This document shows positions 1-8,011 of a DNA stretch of 64,000 nucleotides, in pieces. This stretch comes from Nitratireductor aquibiodomus NL21 = JCM 21793. Lineage in GTDB: Bacteria; Pseudomonadota; Alphaproteobacteria; Rhizobiales; Rhizobiaceae. Below the pieces are notes generated by a model. That model was given only the letters and a program-made list of their open reading frames with translations, ran no database searches and was not told the origin of the DNA. Within the stretch, counting starts at the first letter, position 1, and each line of letters opens with the position of its first letter. A program made the position numbers and the translations under genes. Where the stretch lies: positions 1 to 64,000 of the forward strand of contig NZ_BAMP01000007.1 in NCBI RefSeq assembly GCF_000615975.1, in the 5' to 3' direction.

Positions 1-111
1 CGCTTGAACGGGATACGTGGCTCGCGGTGAAGTGGCAACGAAAGCCCTCATCCTGAGCTTGTCGAAGGGCGAGGGCGGAATGGAGGGGCGACCTTTGCAG
101 CGTTGGCGCTC

Positions 112-272
112 GCCCCTCATCCGCCTACCGGCACCTTCTCCCCGCTGGCGGGGAGAACGAAAGCGCGAAGATGATGGTGGAGCTTTATCAACGTTGCACT
201 TGAAGGCGTGAAATCGAAGCTTCCTCCTTCTCCCCGTTCACGGGAGAAGGTGCCGGTAGGCGGATGAGGGGC
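112..272. repeat. RIME-like composite palindromic intergenic element
   Basis: Two 31-base arms, 112-142 and 242-272, are exact reverse complements. Each outer arm runs into its own smaller hairpin: a 10-base perfect stem at 136-157 (loop TG at 146-147) and a 9-base stem pairing 226-234 with 242-250. This two-palindrome layout resembles the rhizobial intergenic mosaic elements (RIMEs) known in Rhizobium relatives; the assignment to that class is inference. It lies just beyond the 3' end of the aldolase/dehydrogenase gene. I see no gene in bases 1-288. Confidence 0.75.
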
Positions 273-288
273 CTGCCGGCTCTCTATA

Positions 289-2343
289 TCAGCGCAGCGC
301 TGCCGCGATGTTGCCGCCGTCGACGGTGGTGACGTCGGCGGTGGTGCGCTCGGCGAGGGCGTGGTTGAGGAAAGCCTGCGCCACGTCCTCGGCACGCACT
401 TCAAGGCCGAGAAGATTGCCGCCCATATAATCCTTCTCCGAAACGCCGCGCGCGGTGGAGCGGTTGGCGATCATCTCGTTGGTCAGGAGGCCGGAACGGA
501 TGCGGTCGGCATTGACCGCGTTGGAGCGCACGCCGATGGAGCCGTAATCCAGCGCATATTGGCGCGAGAGGAACAGCGTTGCCGCTTTGGGCAGGCCGTA
601 AGCGCCGAAATTCGCGCCCGGATTGACCGCCTGCTTGGAGGCGTTGAAGAGGAGCACGCCGCCGGTGCCCTGCTGTTTGAAGAGGCGCACCGCATTCTGC
701 GCAACGCTCTGATGCGCGAAGAAGTTGAGCTCGAAGCTCTGGCGCAGCGTGGCGTCTTCCAGATCGCCGATCTTGCCTTCCCACGCAGCGCCCGCATTGG
801 AAACGACGATGTCGACACCGCCGAACACATCGCGCGCCTTGTCGAAGGCGGCGCGAACGGCTGCCGCGTCGGTCACGTCCGCACCGATGCCGATGGCCGC
901 GTTACCAATGTTCTTCGCGACCTCTTCGGCCTTGTCGGCGTGCATATCAACGACGACCACATGCGCGCCCTGTGCGGCGAAGAGCTTTGCCGTGGCGGCA
1001 CCGATTGCGCCAGCGCCGCCGGTGACCAGCGCGACCTGACCGGAGAGCGGCTTGGGTTTGTTGGAGGCGAGCTTGGCCTGTTCGAGCGACCAGTATTCGA
1101 GTTCGAAGAGGTCGGAGAGCGCCAGCGGGTGGAACGAGCCGATGGCCTCTGCGCCGGTAACGGCTTCCACCAGCATTTCGCCCACATCGGCGGCGATCTT
1201 CGCTTCCTTCATGCTGCGGCCATGGCCGATGAGGCCGAGCCCGCGCACAAGCGTCAGGCGCGGCATGGTATCGAGCATGGTGCGCTCGACATCGTCGGCG
1301 GCGTTGTTGGTCTCGAAATAATCCTTGTAGCGGTCGGAGAACTCCGCGACTTTCTCGCGGACGATCTTGCCATATTCATCGAGCTTGCCGGCCTCCGGGG
1401 CGGGCAGCACCATCGGGCCGGTCTTGATGCGGATCGACAGGTCCGGCGTGGAGACGCCGCGGGTGGCGAGTTCTTCGGCCGTGTCGGCGTTCACATAATC
1501 GAGGATTTTCGGCGAGGTGCGGAAATCGCAGACCATGCGGCCATATCTGCCTTCCCCCTCGTCGATGGCGATGGCGCCGCGCAGATAGGGCATGATCTCG
1601 GACGGGGTGGCGATGTCCTTCGGCAGAGCCACCGGCTTGAAGGGCGTTTTGCCGTTTTCGGCCACGTAATCCTCGGCCATGGTGACGAACTCGATCATGA
1701 GATCGTAGGCCGTCTTTGCGTCTTCGGCGAAGGTGAAGATGCCGTGCTTGTCGAGGATCAGGCCTTCGACCGAGGGGTTCGCGTCATAGATGTCGGCGGC
1801 TTCCTTGGCGAGGTCGAAGCCCGGCTTGATGTAGGGGACGAAGCCCAGCCGGTCGCCAAAAACCTTTTTGCAGAGCGCTTCGGAATCCTTCTGGTCGACC
1901 AGCGCGAGGATGGCAGTGGAATGCGTGTGGTCGACGAATTTGTGCGGCAGGAAGGCGTGCAGAAGCGTCTCGATGGATGGGTTCGGGGAACCCGGATCGA
2001 TGAGGTTGGCGCGCTGCATGGCGACCATGTCTTCGTCGGCCAGGGAGGGCAGCGCGCGGGCGGCCAGAAGCGCATCCATCTTCACCGCCGGCAGGCCCTG
2101 CGGCTCGATCACGCCCATGTCCCAGCCGCTGCCCTTGACGCAGAGCACATCATATTCGCGGCCCAGAATGTCGGTGGCCTTGCTCTTGAGCGAGGTGTTG
2201 CCGCCGCCATGCAGGACAAGGCGCGGCTCGCCGCCCAGAAGGCGGGTCGTGTAGACGCGCAGCGCCAGATCGCGCGCGACGCCTTTTTGCGCATAGTGCT
2301 CGACAAGCTTCTCGGCTTCGCTGTCTTTCCAGAGGTTCTGCAT
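289..2343 (-). CDS. rhaD: bifunctional rhamnulose-1-phosphate aldolase / short-chain dehydrogenase
   Basis: A 684-residue two-domain cytoplasmic enzyme. Residues about 1-400 are a class II (zinc) aldolase, with the metal-site histidines visible in DHTHST and KHGIFTF. Residues about 430-684 are a short-chain dehydrogenase with the nucleotide loop TGGAGAIG, the NAG motif and a YGLPK active site. In this family the aldolase splits L-rhamnulose-1-phosphate to dihydroxyacetone phosphate and lactaldehyde, and the dehydrogenase oxidises lactaldehyde. The length matches the fused rhizobial form. A SorC-family regulator lies directly upstream on the same strand. The rest of a rhamnose operon (isomerase, transporter) is not visible, and sequence to the left of the window could hold it. 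The substrate could be another deoxysugar phosphate. Confidence 0.85.
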   Translation of the reverse strand: MQNLWKDSEAEKLVEHYAQKGVARDLALRVYTTRLLGGEPRLVLHGGGNTSLKSKATDILGREYDVLCVKGSGWDMGVIEPQGLPAVKMDALLAARALPSLADEDMVAMQRANLIDPGSPNPSIETLLHAFLPHKFVDHTHSTAILALVDQKDSEALCKKVFGDRLGFVPYIKPGFDLAKEAADIYDANPSVEGLILDKHGIFTFAEDAKTAYDLMIEFVTMAEDYVAENGKTPFKPVALPKDIATPSEIMPYLRGAIAIDEGEGRYGRMVCDFRTSPKILDYVNADTAEELATRGVSTPDLSIRIKTGPMVLPAPEAGKLDEYGKIVREKVAEFSDRYKDYFETNNAADDVERTMLDTMPRLTLVRGLGLIGHGRSMKEAKIAADVGEMLVEAVTGAEAIGSFHPLALSDLFELEYWSLEQAKLASNKPKPLSGQVALVTGGAGAIGAATAKLFAAQGAHVVVVDMHADKAEEVAKNIGNAAIGIGADVTDAAAVRAAFDKARDVFGGVDIVVSNAGAAWEGKIGDLEDATLRQSFELNFFAHQSVAQNAVRLFKQQGTGGVLLFNASKQAVNPGANFGAYGLPKAATLFLSRQYALDYGSIGVRSNAVNADRIRSGLLTNEMIANRSTARGVSEKDYMGGNLLGLEVRAEDVAQAFLNHALAERTTADVTTVDGGNIAAALR

Positions 2344-2388
2344 GTCTGTCCTGTACGTGTCTTGAAGGGTTGCGCTTGCCGGCGTGGA

Positions 2389-3354
2389 TCAGGCCGGCGT
2401 GGGTTCATGGGCGGTGTGATGCTTCAGGAGCTTCGTCGCCATGGAAGAGGTGGTCACCAGATGGGTGAAGAAACGGCCGGCGATGGCGGCTTGCAGGGGC
2501 TCGAACTTCTCGTCCTCCTGCACCACCATCAGCCGTTTGGGGATGGTGCGGATGGCGTCGAAATCGGCCGAAATCATGCGCCGGTTGTAATCGCAGTCGA
2601 GCAGCGTGCCGTCGGCGGTGATGATCTGCCCGGCAATGACGCCGGTGGCCCCCATCGCTTTCAGCCGCTCAAGCTCGGCCACGCTGAGCGCGCCGCATTT
2701 GATGACATGGCTGTCGGTGTCGAGCGCGCCGACCGTGAACAACGCCAGATCGCAGGCGCCGATGCCGTCGAGCTGTTCGCGGATGACGGGCTCATCGCGC
2801 AGAGCGCGCGCCAGCTCCTCCGTGCGGAGCACGAGGGGCGCATAGAAGTTCAGGCCCTTGGCGTTCAGCCGGCGGGCGATCTCCATGGTGCATTGGTCGG
2901 GACGGTAGGCATAGGGCGAGCCGAGATTGCCGCACATCTCAACGACCGTGACGCCCTCGCGATCGGCGTAGCTCATTGCATCGGCGATGTCGTAGACGGT
3001 GCGGCCCCAGGCCACGCAGACCTGATTGCCGTTCTCGACCATTTCGAGAAACACATTGGCGGCCAGTGTCGGGATTTCCGATGCGGGGGAGGGTGAGAGA
3101 GAATCCTCGCCCACAAGCCACACGGTCTCCAGCCCGAACGCATCCTCCATCTGGCGCGCAAGGCGCTCGCCGCTGAACAGATGCGTGGAGGTGGAAATGT
3201 TGACGATGCCCGCCTCGCGCGCCTTGCGCAGATAAAGCGCCACCGACGCACGCGAAATGTTGAGCCGCTGCGCGACTTCGTCCTGACGCAGGCCATGCGT
3301 ATAATAAAGCCATGCGGCCTTGTGTATGATCTGCTCTGCTGGACGATAAGCCAT
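2389..3354 (-). CDS. SorC/DeoR-type sugar-responsive transcriptional regulator
   Basis: A 321-residue regulator. Residues about 5-55 form an N-terminal helix-turn-helix (LRQDEVAQRLNISRASV), and the remainder is the SorC sugar-phosphate-binding domain, recognisable from its VCVAWGRTV and GVIAGQI segments. Such proteins bind operators upstream of sugar operons and respond to a phosphorylated sugar. I chose the ATG at 3354 because a strong AGGAGG sits six bases before it; an in-frame start at 3393 has no such site. The gene is 45 bases upstream of the aldolase/dehydrogenase on the same strand, so the pair is probably co-transcribed and self-regulated. Which sugar it senses cannot be told from the sequence. 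Confidence 0.8.
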   Translation of the reverse strand: MAYRPAEQIIHKAAWLYYTHGLRQDEVAQRLNISRASVALYLRKAREAGIVNISTSTHLFSGERLARQMEDAFGLETVWLVGEDSLSPSPASEIPTLAANVFLEMVENGNQVCVAWGRTVYDIADAMSYADREGVTVVEMCGNLGSPYAYRPDQCTMEIARRLNAKGLNFYAPLVLRTEELARALRDEPVIREQLDGIGACDLALFTVGALDTDSHVIKCGALSVAELERLKAMGATGVIAGQIITADGTLLDCDYNRRMISADFDAIRTIPKRLMVVQEDEKFEPLQAAIAGRFFTHLVTTSSMATKLLKHHTAHEPTPA

Positions 3355-3437
3355 TCCACGCCTCCTTTCGACATTATTCACGGTGATTGACAAAAGTCAA
3401 TTCGCAGTCGGGAAGAAGGGGCAGGCTCGGGGAGCGG

Positions 3438-3492
3438 GAGACTGGGAAGTGGCGAGACCGGGAAGTGGCGGGATCGGGAAATGGCGGGAGCG
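3438..3492. repeat. 16-base imperfect tandem repeat, about 3.4 copies
   Basis: Units begin at 3438, 3454 and 3470, with a partial fourth at 3486. The first two read GAGACTGGGAAGTGGC and GAGACCGGGAAGTGGC, and the third differs at a few positions. The array is purine-rich and lies 5' of the SorC regulator gene. Confidence 0.7.
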
Positions 3493-3590
3493 TAAGACGT
3501 GAGAGGTGGGGTTGGGCGGCGCCGTTGTGGTGCGGCTAGCGTGTCCGGGACGACGTGGCTGGCTGGATCGCACGGGATGCAGGCATGAGA

Positions 3591-3621
3591 AAGGCCGGGA
3601 TGCGCGATGCATCCCGGCCTT
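3591..3621 (-). terminator. perfect 13-bp hairpin downstream of the lipoprotein gene
   Basis: AAGGCCGGGATGC at 3591-3603 pairs exactly with 3609-3621 across a five-base loop. It lies 48 bases after the stop of the minus-strand lipoprotein gene. The minus-strand sequence that follows is only weakly T-rich (TTTCTC), so a transcription terminator is likely but not certain. Confidence 0.5.
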
Positions 3622-3668
3622 CGCCATGTTGTGTGTTGCCAGGCAGCGCGGCCGGCGTTGCCGACTGG

Positions 3669-3938
3669 TCAATAACCGCGCGGGCAGCGTGCCTCGTAGC
3701 GACGACCGTATTCGTCGCGGTAGACACAGCGGTTGCTGTTTTCCGATGCGCGGCCGACGAGGGCACCGGCCACGGTGCCGATGGCACCGCCGATGATGGC
3801 ACCTTCAACCTTGTTGCCCGAGGCGAGCGCGCCGATGGCCGCGCCGCTGGCGCCACCGAAAGCAGCGCCCTGTTCGGTGGGCGTGCAGGCCGCGACACCG
3901 AGAAGCAGTGCTGGTACGAGAAGCAGTGACTTTTTCAT
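3669..3938 (-). CDS. small glycine-zipper lipoprotein
   Basis: An 89-residue envelope protein. The N-terminal signal peptide ends in a lipobox, LLLGVAAC, with the lipidated cysteine at residue 18. Residues about 25-62 are rich in spaced Gly/Ala (GGASGAAIGAL, IIGGAIGTVAGAL), the glycine-zipper pattern of membrane-associating 2TM domains. The C-terminus has two cysteines and many Tyr/Arg residues. The ATG at 3938 has GGAGAGG four bases before it, so the long upstream reading frame (to 4415) is not used. It resembles small outer-membrane glycine-zipper lipoproteins; the precise role is unknown. Confidence 0.8.
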   Translation of the reverse strand: MKKSLLLVPALLLGVAACTPTEQGAAFGGASGAAIGALASGNKVEGAIIGGAIGTVAGALVGRASENSNRCVYRDEYGRRYEARCPRGY

Positions 3939-4362
3939 GGATCCTCTCCAATTGGTTCCTTGTTCATAAGCCGCAGACATTGATTTGGTTCCGTCTGTAG
4001 CTGTCCGAATAATGATGTCCCTATAGCGATATAGCATGGACATGAAATCCGGCAAAACTCCGTTAGACAAGCGCAGTTTGTGTCTATTTCTCGTCTTCTT
4101 GTGTGAGTTAGGCCACTGAAATAAACGCGAATTCCGTTGCGAAGTGCAGATTTTGGCTTTTCTGGGGCAAAAATTTGGCCTCATGGGGTTCCATCTGCCT
4201 TCTATTTGCCCGACCTTGGTCTCAATCCACACGGTCGAGGTCGCATACAGACAATGTGCGATGGCGTTTTTGGGCCACCCTTCAATGTGTGGAGGAGTGT
4301 TCCGGGGACGGGTGGCCATTCTGTCGTTCGCTTCCAGCTCTCGGACAGAAATGGAGTGAGAC
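3939..4362. other. gene-free divergent intergenic region
   Basis: These 424 bases lie between the divergently transcribed lipoprotein and BCCT transporter genes and must hold both promoters. The stretch is noticeably richer in A and T than the genes around it. I saw no clear operator palindrome, riboswitch or credible small gene in it. Confidence 0.5.
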
Positions 4363-5952
4363 ATGTCAAATGAAATCATTGAGGAGGACCACGGGCTTGA
4401 ACCGGGCCAGGACAATATTCGTCTGCTGGGTCTCGACGTTCACAACCCTGTTTTCTTCGTTTCCGCCGTGTTGATTGTCGCTTTCGTAATCGTCACACTG
4501 ATTTTTCGCGACGCAGCGGGCGATGTTCTGGGCGGTCTTCGGGTCTGGCTGACCTCGACCTTCGACTGGGTGTTCATGCTGTCGGCCAATCTGTTTGTGC
4601 TGTTCTGCATCGTGGTCGCGCTGACACCCCTTGGCAAGGTTCGCCTGGGCGGCAAGGATGCGGTGCCCGAGTATTCCTATTCCGGCTGGTTCGCCATGCT
4701 GTTCGCCGCCGGCATGGGCATTGGTCTGATGTTCTTCGGCGTTCTCGAACCGATGTACCATTTCAACAACCCGCCGCTCGGCCTTGAAGCGCCGCTTGCC
4801 GATGGCGAGCTCGTCGCGAGCGCCGTGCCAGCAGCCCGTGAAATGGGCATGGCGGCGACCATCTTCCATTGGGGACTGCATCCCTGGGCGATCTATGCCG
4901 TGCTGGCGCTTTCGCTGTCGCTTGCCGCCTACAACAAGGGGCTTCCGCTTTCCATCCGTTCGGCGTTCTACCCGATTCTGGGCGAACGGGTGCGCGGCTG
5001 GCCCGGTCACTTGATCGACATTATGGCGGTCTTCGCAACGCTCTTTGGTCTTGCAACTTCCCTCGGTTTCGGCGCCTCGCAGGCTCTTGCCGGGCTGAAT
5101 GAGCTTTATGGTGTTCCGAACACGGACACGGTCAAGGTTCTGCTCATCATGGGCATTACCTGTGTTGCACTGGTTTCAGTGGTGGCGGGGCTGGATGCCG
5201 GCGTGAAGCGTCTTTCCGAGATCAACATGGTGCTCGCCATCCTTCTTCTGCTGTTCGTCATTATCTTTGGCCCGACGCTGGCGATCATCACCGGCTTTTT
5301 CTCCAACACATGGTCCTACGTGAAGGAACTGCCCGAACTGTCGAACTGGATCGGTCGTGAAGACACGGGCTTCATGCATGGCTGGACCACGTTCTACTGG
5401 GCCTGGTGGATCTCCTGGTCGCCTTTCGTGGGCATGTTCATCGCCCGCGTTTCCAAGGGGCGCACCGTGCGCGAGTTCATCACCTGTGTGCTAATCATCC
5501 CGACACTCGTGTCGATCCTCTGGATGACCACGTTTGGCGGCACCGCGATGGAGCAGTTCCTGACCGAGGGTTACACGGGCGTTCAGGAGACGGTGGTGGA
5601 CTATGTGCCCGAGCTTTCGCTGTTTGCCATGCTGGCAGACCTGCCGCTCGCCGGCATCAGCTCGCTGATCGGCATCATACTGGTCATCGTTTTTTTCGTG
5701 ACGTCGTCGGATTCGGGTTCGCTGGTCATCGATACGATCACCGCCGGTGGCAAGATCGACGCCCCGGTGGCGCAGCGTGTCTTCTGGGCGCTCTTCGAGG
5801 GCCTGGTCGCGATTGTGCTTCTACTCGGTGGCGGACTGGCCGCGCTTCAGGCCGGTGCGATTGCAACGGGCTTCCCGTTCGCAATTCTTCTGATGGTCAT
5901 GCTCTACGCCACCTTCAAGGCGCTGCGGCATGAAAGTGCAAGCGGGAACTAG
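4363..5952 (+). CDS. BCCT-family betaine/choline/carnitine-type transporter
   Basis: A 529-residue inner-membrane protein with the hydrophobic profile of about twelve helices expected for this family. Family hallmarks are visible: GMGIGLMFFGVLEP near residue 122 and the tryptophan-rich TM8 stretch WISWSPFVGMFIARV near residue 350, followed by SKGRTVREF. BCCT carriers take up quaternary ammonium compounds, usually with sodium or protons, for osmoprotection or as nutrients. The substrate cannot be named. The start at 4363 has GGAGTGAG just before it. The TAG stop (5950-5952) coincides with the first bases of an intergenic repeat, and a strong terminator follows at 6085. Confidence 0.9.
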   Translation: MSNEIIEEDHGLEPGQDNIRLLGLDVHNPVFFVSAVLIVAFVIVTLIFRDAAGDVLGGLRVWLTSTFDWVFMLSANLFVLFCIVVALTPLGKVRLGGKDAVPEYSYSGWFAMLFAAGMGIGLMFFGVLEPMYHFNNPPLGLEAPLADGELVASAVPAAREMGMAATIFHWGLHPWAIYAVLALSLSLAAYNKGLPLSIRSAFYPILGERVRGWPGHLIDIMAVFATLFGLATSLGFGASQALAGLNELYGVPNTDTVKVLLIMGITCVALVSVVAGLDAGVKRLSEINMVLAILLLLFVIIFGPTLAIITGFFSNTWSYVKELPELSNWIGREDTGFMHGWTTFYWAWWISWSPFVGMFIARVSKGRTVREFITCVLIIPTLVSILWMTTFGGTAMEQFLTEGYTGVQETVVDYVPELSLFAMLADLPLAGISSLIGIILVIVFFVTSSDSGSLVIDTITAGGKIDAPVAQRVFWALFEGLVAIVLLLGGGLAALQAGAIATGFPFAILLMVMLYATFKALRHESASGN

Positions 5953-6055
5953 ATCGCCGTGCGTCCATCCGGACGCACAAAGGACGATCTAGACGATTGA
6001 TGGAGCATCGGAATAAACCGAAAACCGGTTTCCACTTTTCGGTCCGATGCTCTAG
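5950..6055. repeat. composite palindromic intergenic repeat, copy 1 (inverted copy at 26231-26336)
   Basis: About 106 bases that recur, inverted and roughly 90 percent identical by eye, at 26231-26336. One half holds the palindrome TGCGTCC-ATCC-GGACGCA, flanked by GATCGCC and GGACGATC. The other half is a longer palindrome ending in GAGCATCGG and CCGATGCTC, with CCGAAAA/TTTTCGG inside. A degenerate fragment of the first half follows at 6053-6080. The first three bases of the repeat are the stop codon of the BCCT gene. Confidence 0.85.
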
Positions 6056-6084
6056 ATCGCCGTGTGTCCATCTGAATGTACAAT

Positions 6085-6117
6085 GAGCCCCGGCATGGAC
6101 CTGCCGGGGCTCTTTGA
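6085..6117 (+). terminator. rho-independent terminator of the BCCT gene
   Basis: An 11-base perfect stem (GAGCCCCGGCA, 6085-6095, with 6102-6112) and a six-base loop, followed by CTTTGATT. It lies between the convergent BCCT and deacetylase genes. Confidence 0.75.
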
Positions 6118-6122
6118 TTCAG

Positions 6123-7114
6123 TCAGGTTCCCCCCTGGGCGGGTGTGCCGGCTTCGGAGACTGCTGCCAGGTAGTCGCGATAGCTCACACATTTCACATC
6201 TTCCATGACACAGACGTCTTCTGCGAAACGCTCCAGCGCGTTCCAGTAGGCGCCGTCGTTCATCAGGGTAAAATGAAAGCCGAGCTGGAAGGGTGTGCGG
6301 CGTCCGGCATACTCTTTCTCGAAGGTGGCCATGAAGGCATCATAGGTTCGTTGCTCAAAGGCGGCAGCAGCTTCCGGCTTTTCCTTGCCGCCGGAGTGGC
6401 GCACATAAAGATTGTAATCCATGGCGATGATCTGTCTGTCGCGCGGCCCTTCCGGTATCAGCGGAAGCGAGAAATGCGCGACGCCGTTGCGTGTTCTGGG
6501 CAGGGCAGGGCCGCGTGAGACGGTGCTCGCGTCATAGGCGAAGCAGCTTTCTCGAGTGTCTTGAAAAGCCCCTTGTTCGTGGACAGATACGGTGCCCTGA
6601 AACCGCGAATCTCCCTGCGTGCGAAATCCTGCCAGCCACGGGGTTCTCCATCGATCCCGTTCAGTTTCCAGGCATCGGCGACAATCGTTGTGAACTGGTC
6701 AAACTCCTGCGCCCAGTCCTTGGCGCTCCAGTTCTTCCCGTCGAAATGCCCACAGCCATGACTTGCCACTTCGTGCCCTTCTGAACGGGCGGTCCAGATC
6801 TGGCCGAGACGGCCCTCGACATCTTCGCGTGAATAGCCGCTTCCCACATTCGAGCGACCGCGCGGCAAGCCGGGGGCCTCGTAGGCTTTGCGCGTTTCGG
6901 GCGAGAGCAGATAAACGCAGGACAGAAAGTAGGTGAAGCTGGCACCGGTCTTCTGGCCGAGCGCGCGACTGCGCTCCCACTGTTCCAGATGCAGCGCCCC
7001 ATCGAAGGAGATGATCACATATTGGGGCTTTTGCGCTTTCGCGGCGTCGCCGGCAAAACAGGAACCTGTCAACGCCAGCGCGGTCGCGCCGGCGCAGAGA
7101 AATTTAAGCATCAT
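6123..7114 (-). CDS. polysaccharide deacetylase (NodB-like), frameshifted
   Basis: A secreted or periplasmic carbohydrate deacetylase, about 330 residues after repair. The signal peptide (residues 1-22, ending in GSCFAG) is followed by a NodB fold: ISFDGALHLEQWE stands where the catalytic Asp motif lies, HEVASHGCGH supplies the metal histidines, and RGFRAPYLS is the Arg/Pro motif. The first reading frame runs from 7114 to about 6540, then the protein continues in another frame (DYNLYVRHSGG and so on) to 6123. Adding one base near 6541 joins the halves and makes the span a multiple of three. The missing base looks like an assembly error rather than a decayed gene, because both halves are well conserved. 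The substrate is unknown. The in-frame ATG at 7111 is an equal start choice. Confidence 0.7.
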
Positions 7115-7326
7115 CGGGCAATCCAGTATGCAATTCGAAGCGGGCAGCGTTACCGCCCAAATATGGCCGAGTTTGGAAAGCAGCACCGTTGCGCCGCAGC
7201 TAATGTTGACTTCAAATCAACAGAATCAGGACGAAATGGCGGCCCCCCCTTCCATGGCGGCAAAATTCGTCTAAAAAGCCCGGAACCGGAAAAGCGCGGG
7301 AAATGCCCGCCAGACATGGGTCGCAT

Positions 7327-7992
7327 ATGTCCGACGACAGTTTCATTCGCGAAGTCAACGAAGAGCTCCGCCAGGATCAGTTCAAATCTCTTTGGCGTCG
7401 TTTCGGGCCCATTGCCATTGGTGCCGCCGTGCTGCTCGTGGTGGCGACCGCAGGCTATGTCGGCTATGAGCGCTGGACCTCCTCGCGCGCAAACGCTTCG
7501 GGCGATGCCTTCTCCCAGGCGCTGGAACTGGCCCGGCAGGGCGAGAACGACGAAGCGCTGGCCGCCTTCAGTGAACTGGAAGAGGGTGGTTACGGCTCCT
7601 ATCCACTCCTCGCGCGCATGCGCGCTGCCACGGTTCTGGCCGCTGATGGCGATACCGAAGGGGCTGTCGCTGCCTTCGATGCGATTGCCGCTGACAGGTC
7701 CGTGACCGATGTGATCGCCGACATCGCCCGTCTGCGCTCCGGGCTTCTGCTGGTGGATCACGGTTCCTATACGGATGTTTCCGCGCGGGTTGAAACGCTG
7801 ACGGCTGACGGTAACGCGCTGCGCCACACTGCGCGCGAAGCGCTCGGGCTCTCCGCATGGAAAGAGGGAAAGCGTGACGACGCGCTGCAGCTCTTCCAGC
7901 AGATTTCTGGCGATGCCGAGGCACCCCGCAACACGCGCCAGCGTGCCGAGATGATGATCGAGCTGATTCTCGGCTCGAGCCCGGCCGAATAG
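7327..7992 (+). CDS. YfgM-like membrane-anchored TPR protein
   Basis: A 221-residue protein with a short cytoplasmic N-terminus, one membrane segment (about residues 27-47, IAIGAAVLLVVATAGYVGY) and a periplasmic helical-repeat domain. It matches the YfgM/tetratricopeptide family, which accompanies the Sec translocon and periplasmic chaperones. It sits directly upstream of der, the same arrangement as in many Proteobacteria, with 19 bases between the two genes. The ATG at 7327 is chosen because the sequence before it is not conserved-looking; an upstream in-frame start at 7303 exists. Confidence 0.75.
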   Translation: MSDDSFIREVNEELRQDQFKSLWRRFGPIAIGAAVLLVVATAGYVGYERWTSSRANASGDAFSQALELARQGENDEALAAFSELEEGGYGSYPLLARMRAATVLAADGDTEGAVAAFDAIAADRSVTDVIADIARLRSGLLLVDHGSYTDVSARVETLTADGNALRHTAREALGLSAWKEGKRDDALQLFQQISGDAEAPRNTRQRAEMMIELILGSSPAE

Positions 7993-8011
7993 CCGGAACC
8001 GGTAAGCCGCC

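Larger units (their letters stand above)
3355..3668. other. gene-free interval with promoter region, tandem repeat and hairpin
   Basis: This 314-base stretch separates the SorC regulator from the lipoprotein gene. Its left end must carry the regulator's promoter and ribosome site. It also contains a 16-base tandem repeat (3438-3492) and a long perfect hairpin (3591-3621), both listed separately. No credible coding sequence is seen on either strand. Confidence 0.6.

Noticed and set aside
361-3096. Plus-strand 911-codon open frame opposite the aldolase and SorC genes
   Set aside because: It mirrors two clearly conserved minus-strand genes. Long antisense frames are a by-product of high-GC codon bias, and the translation has no domain.
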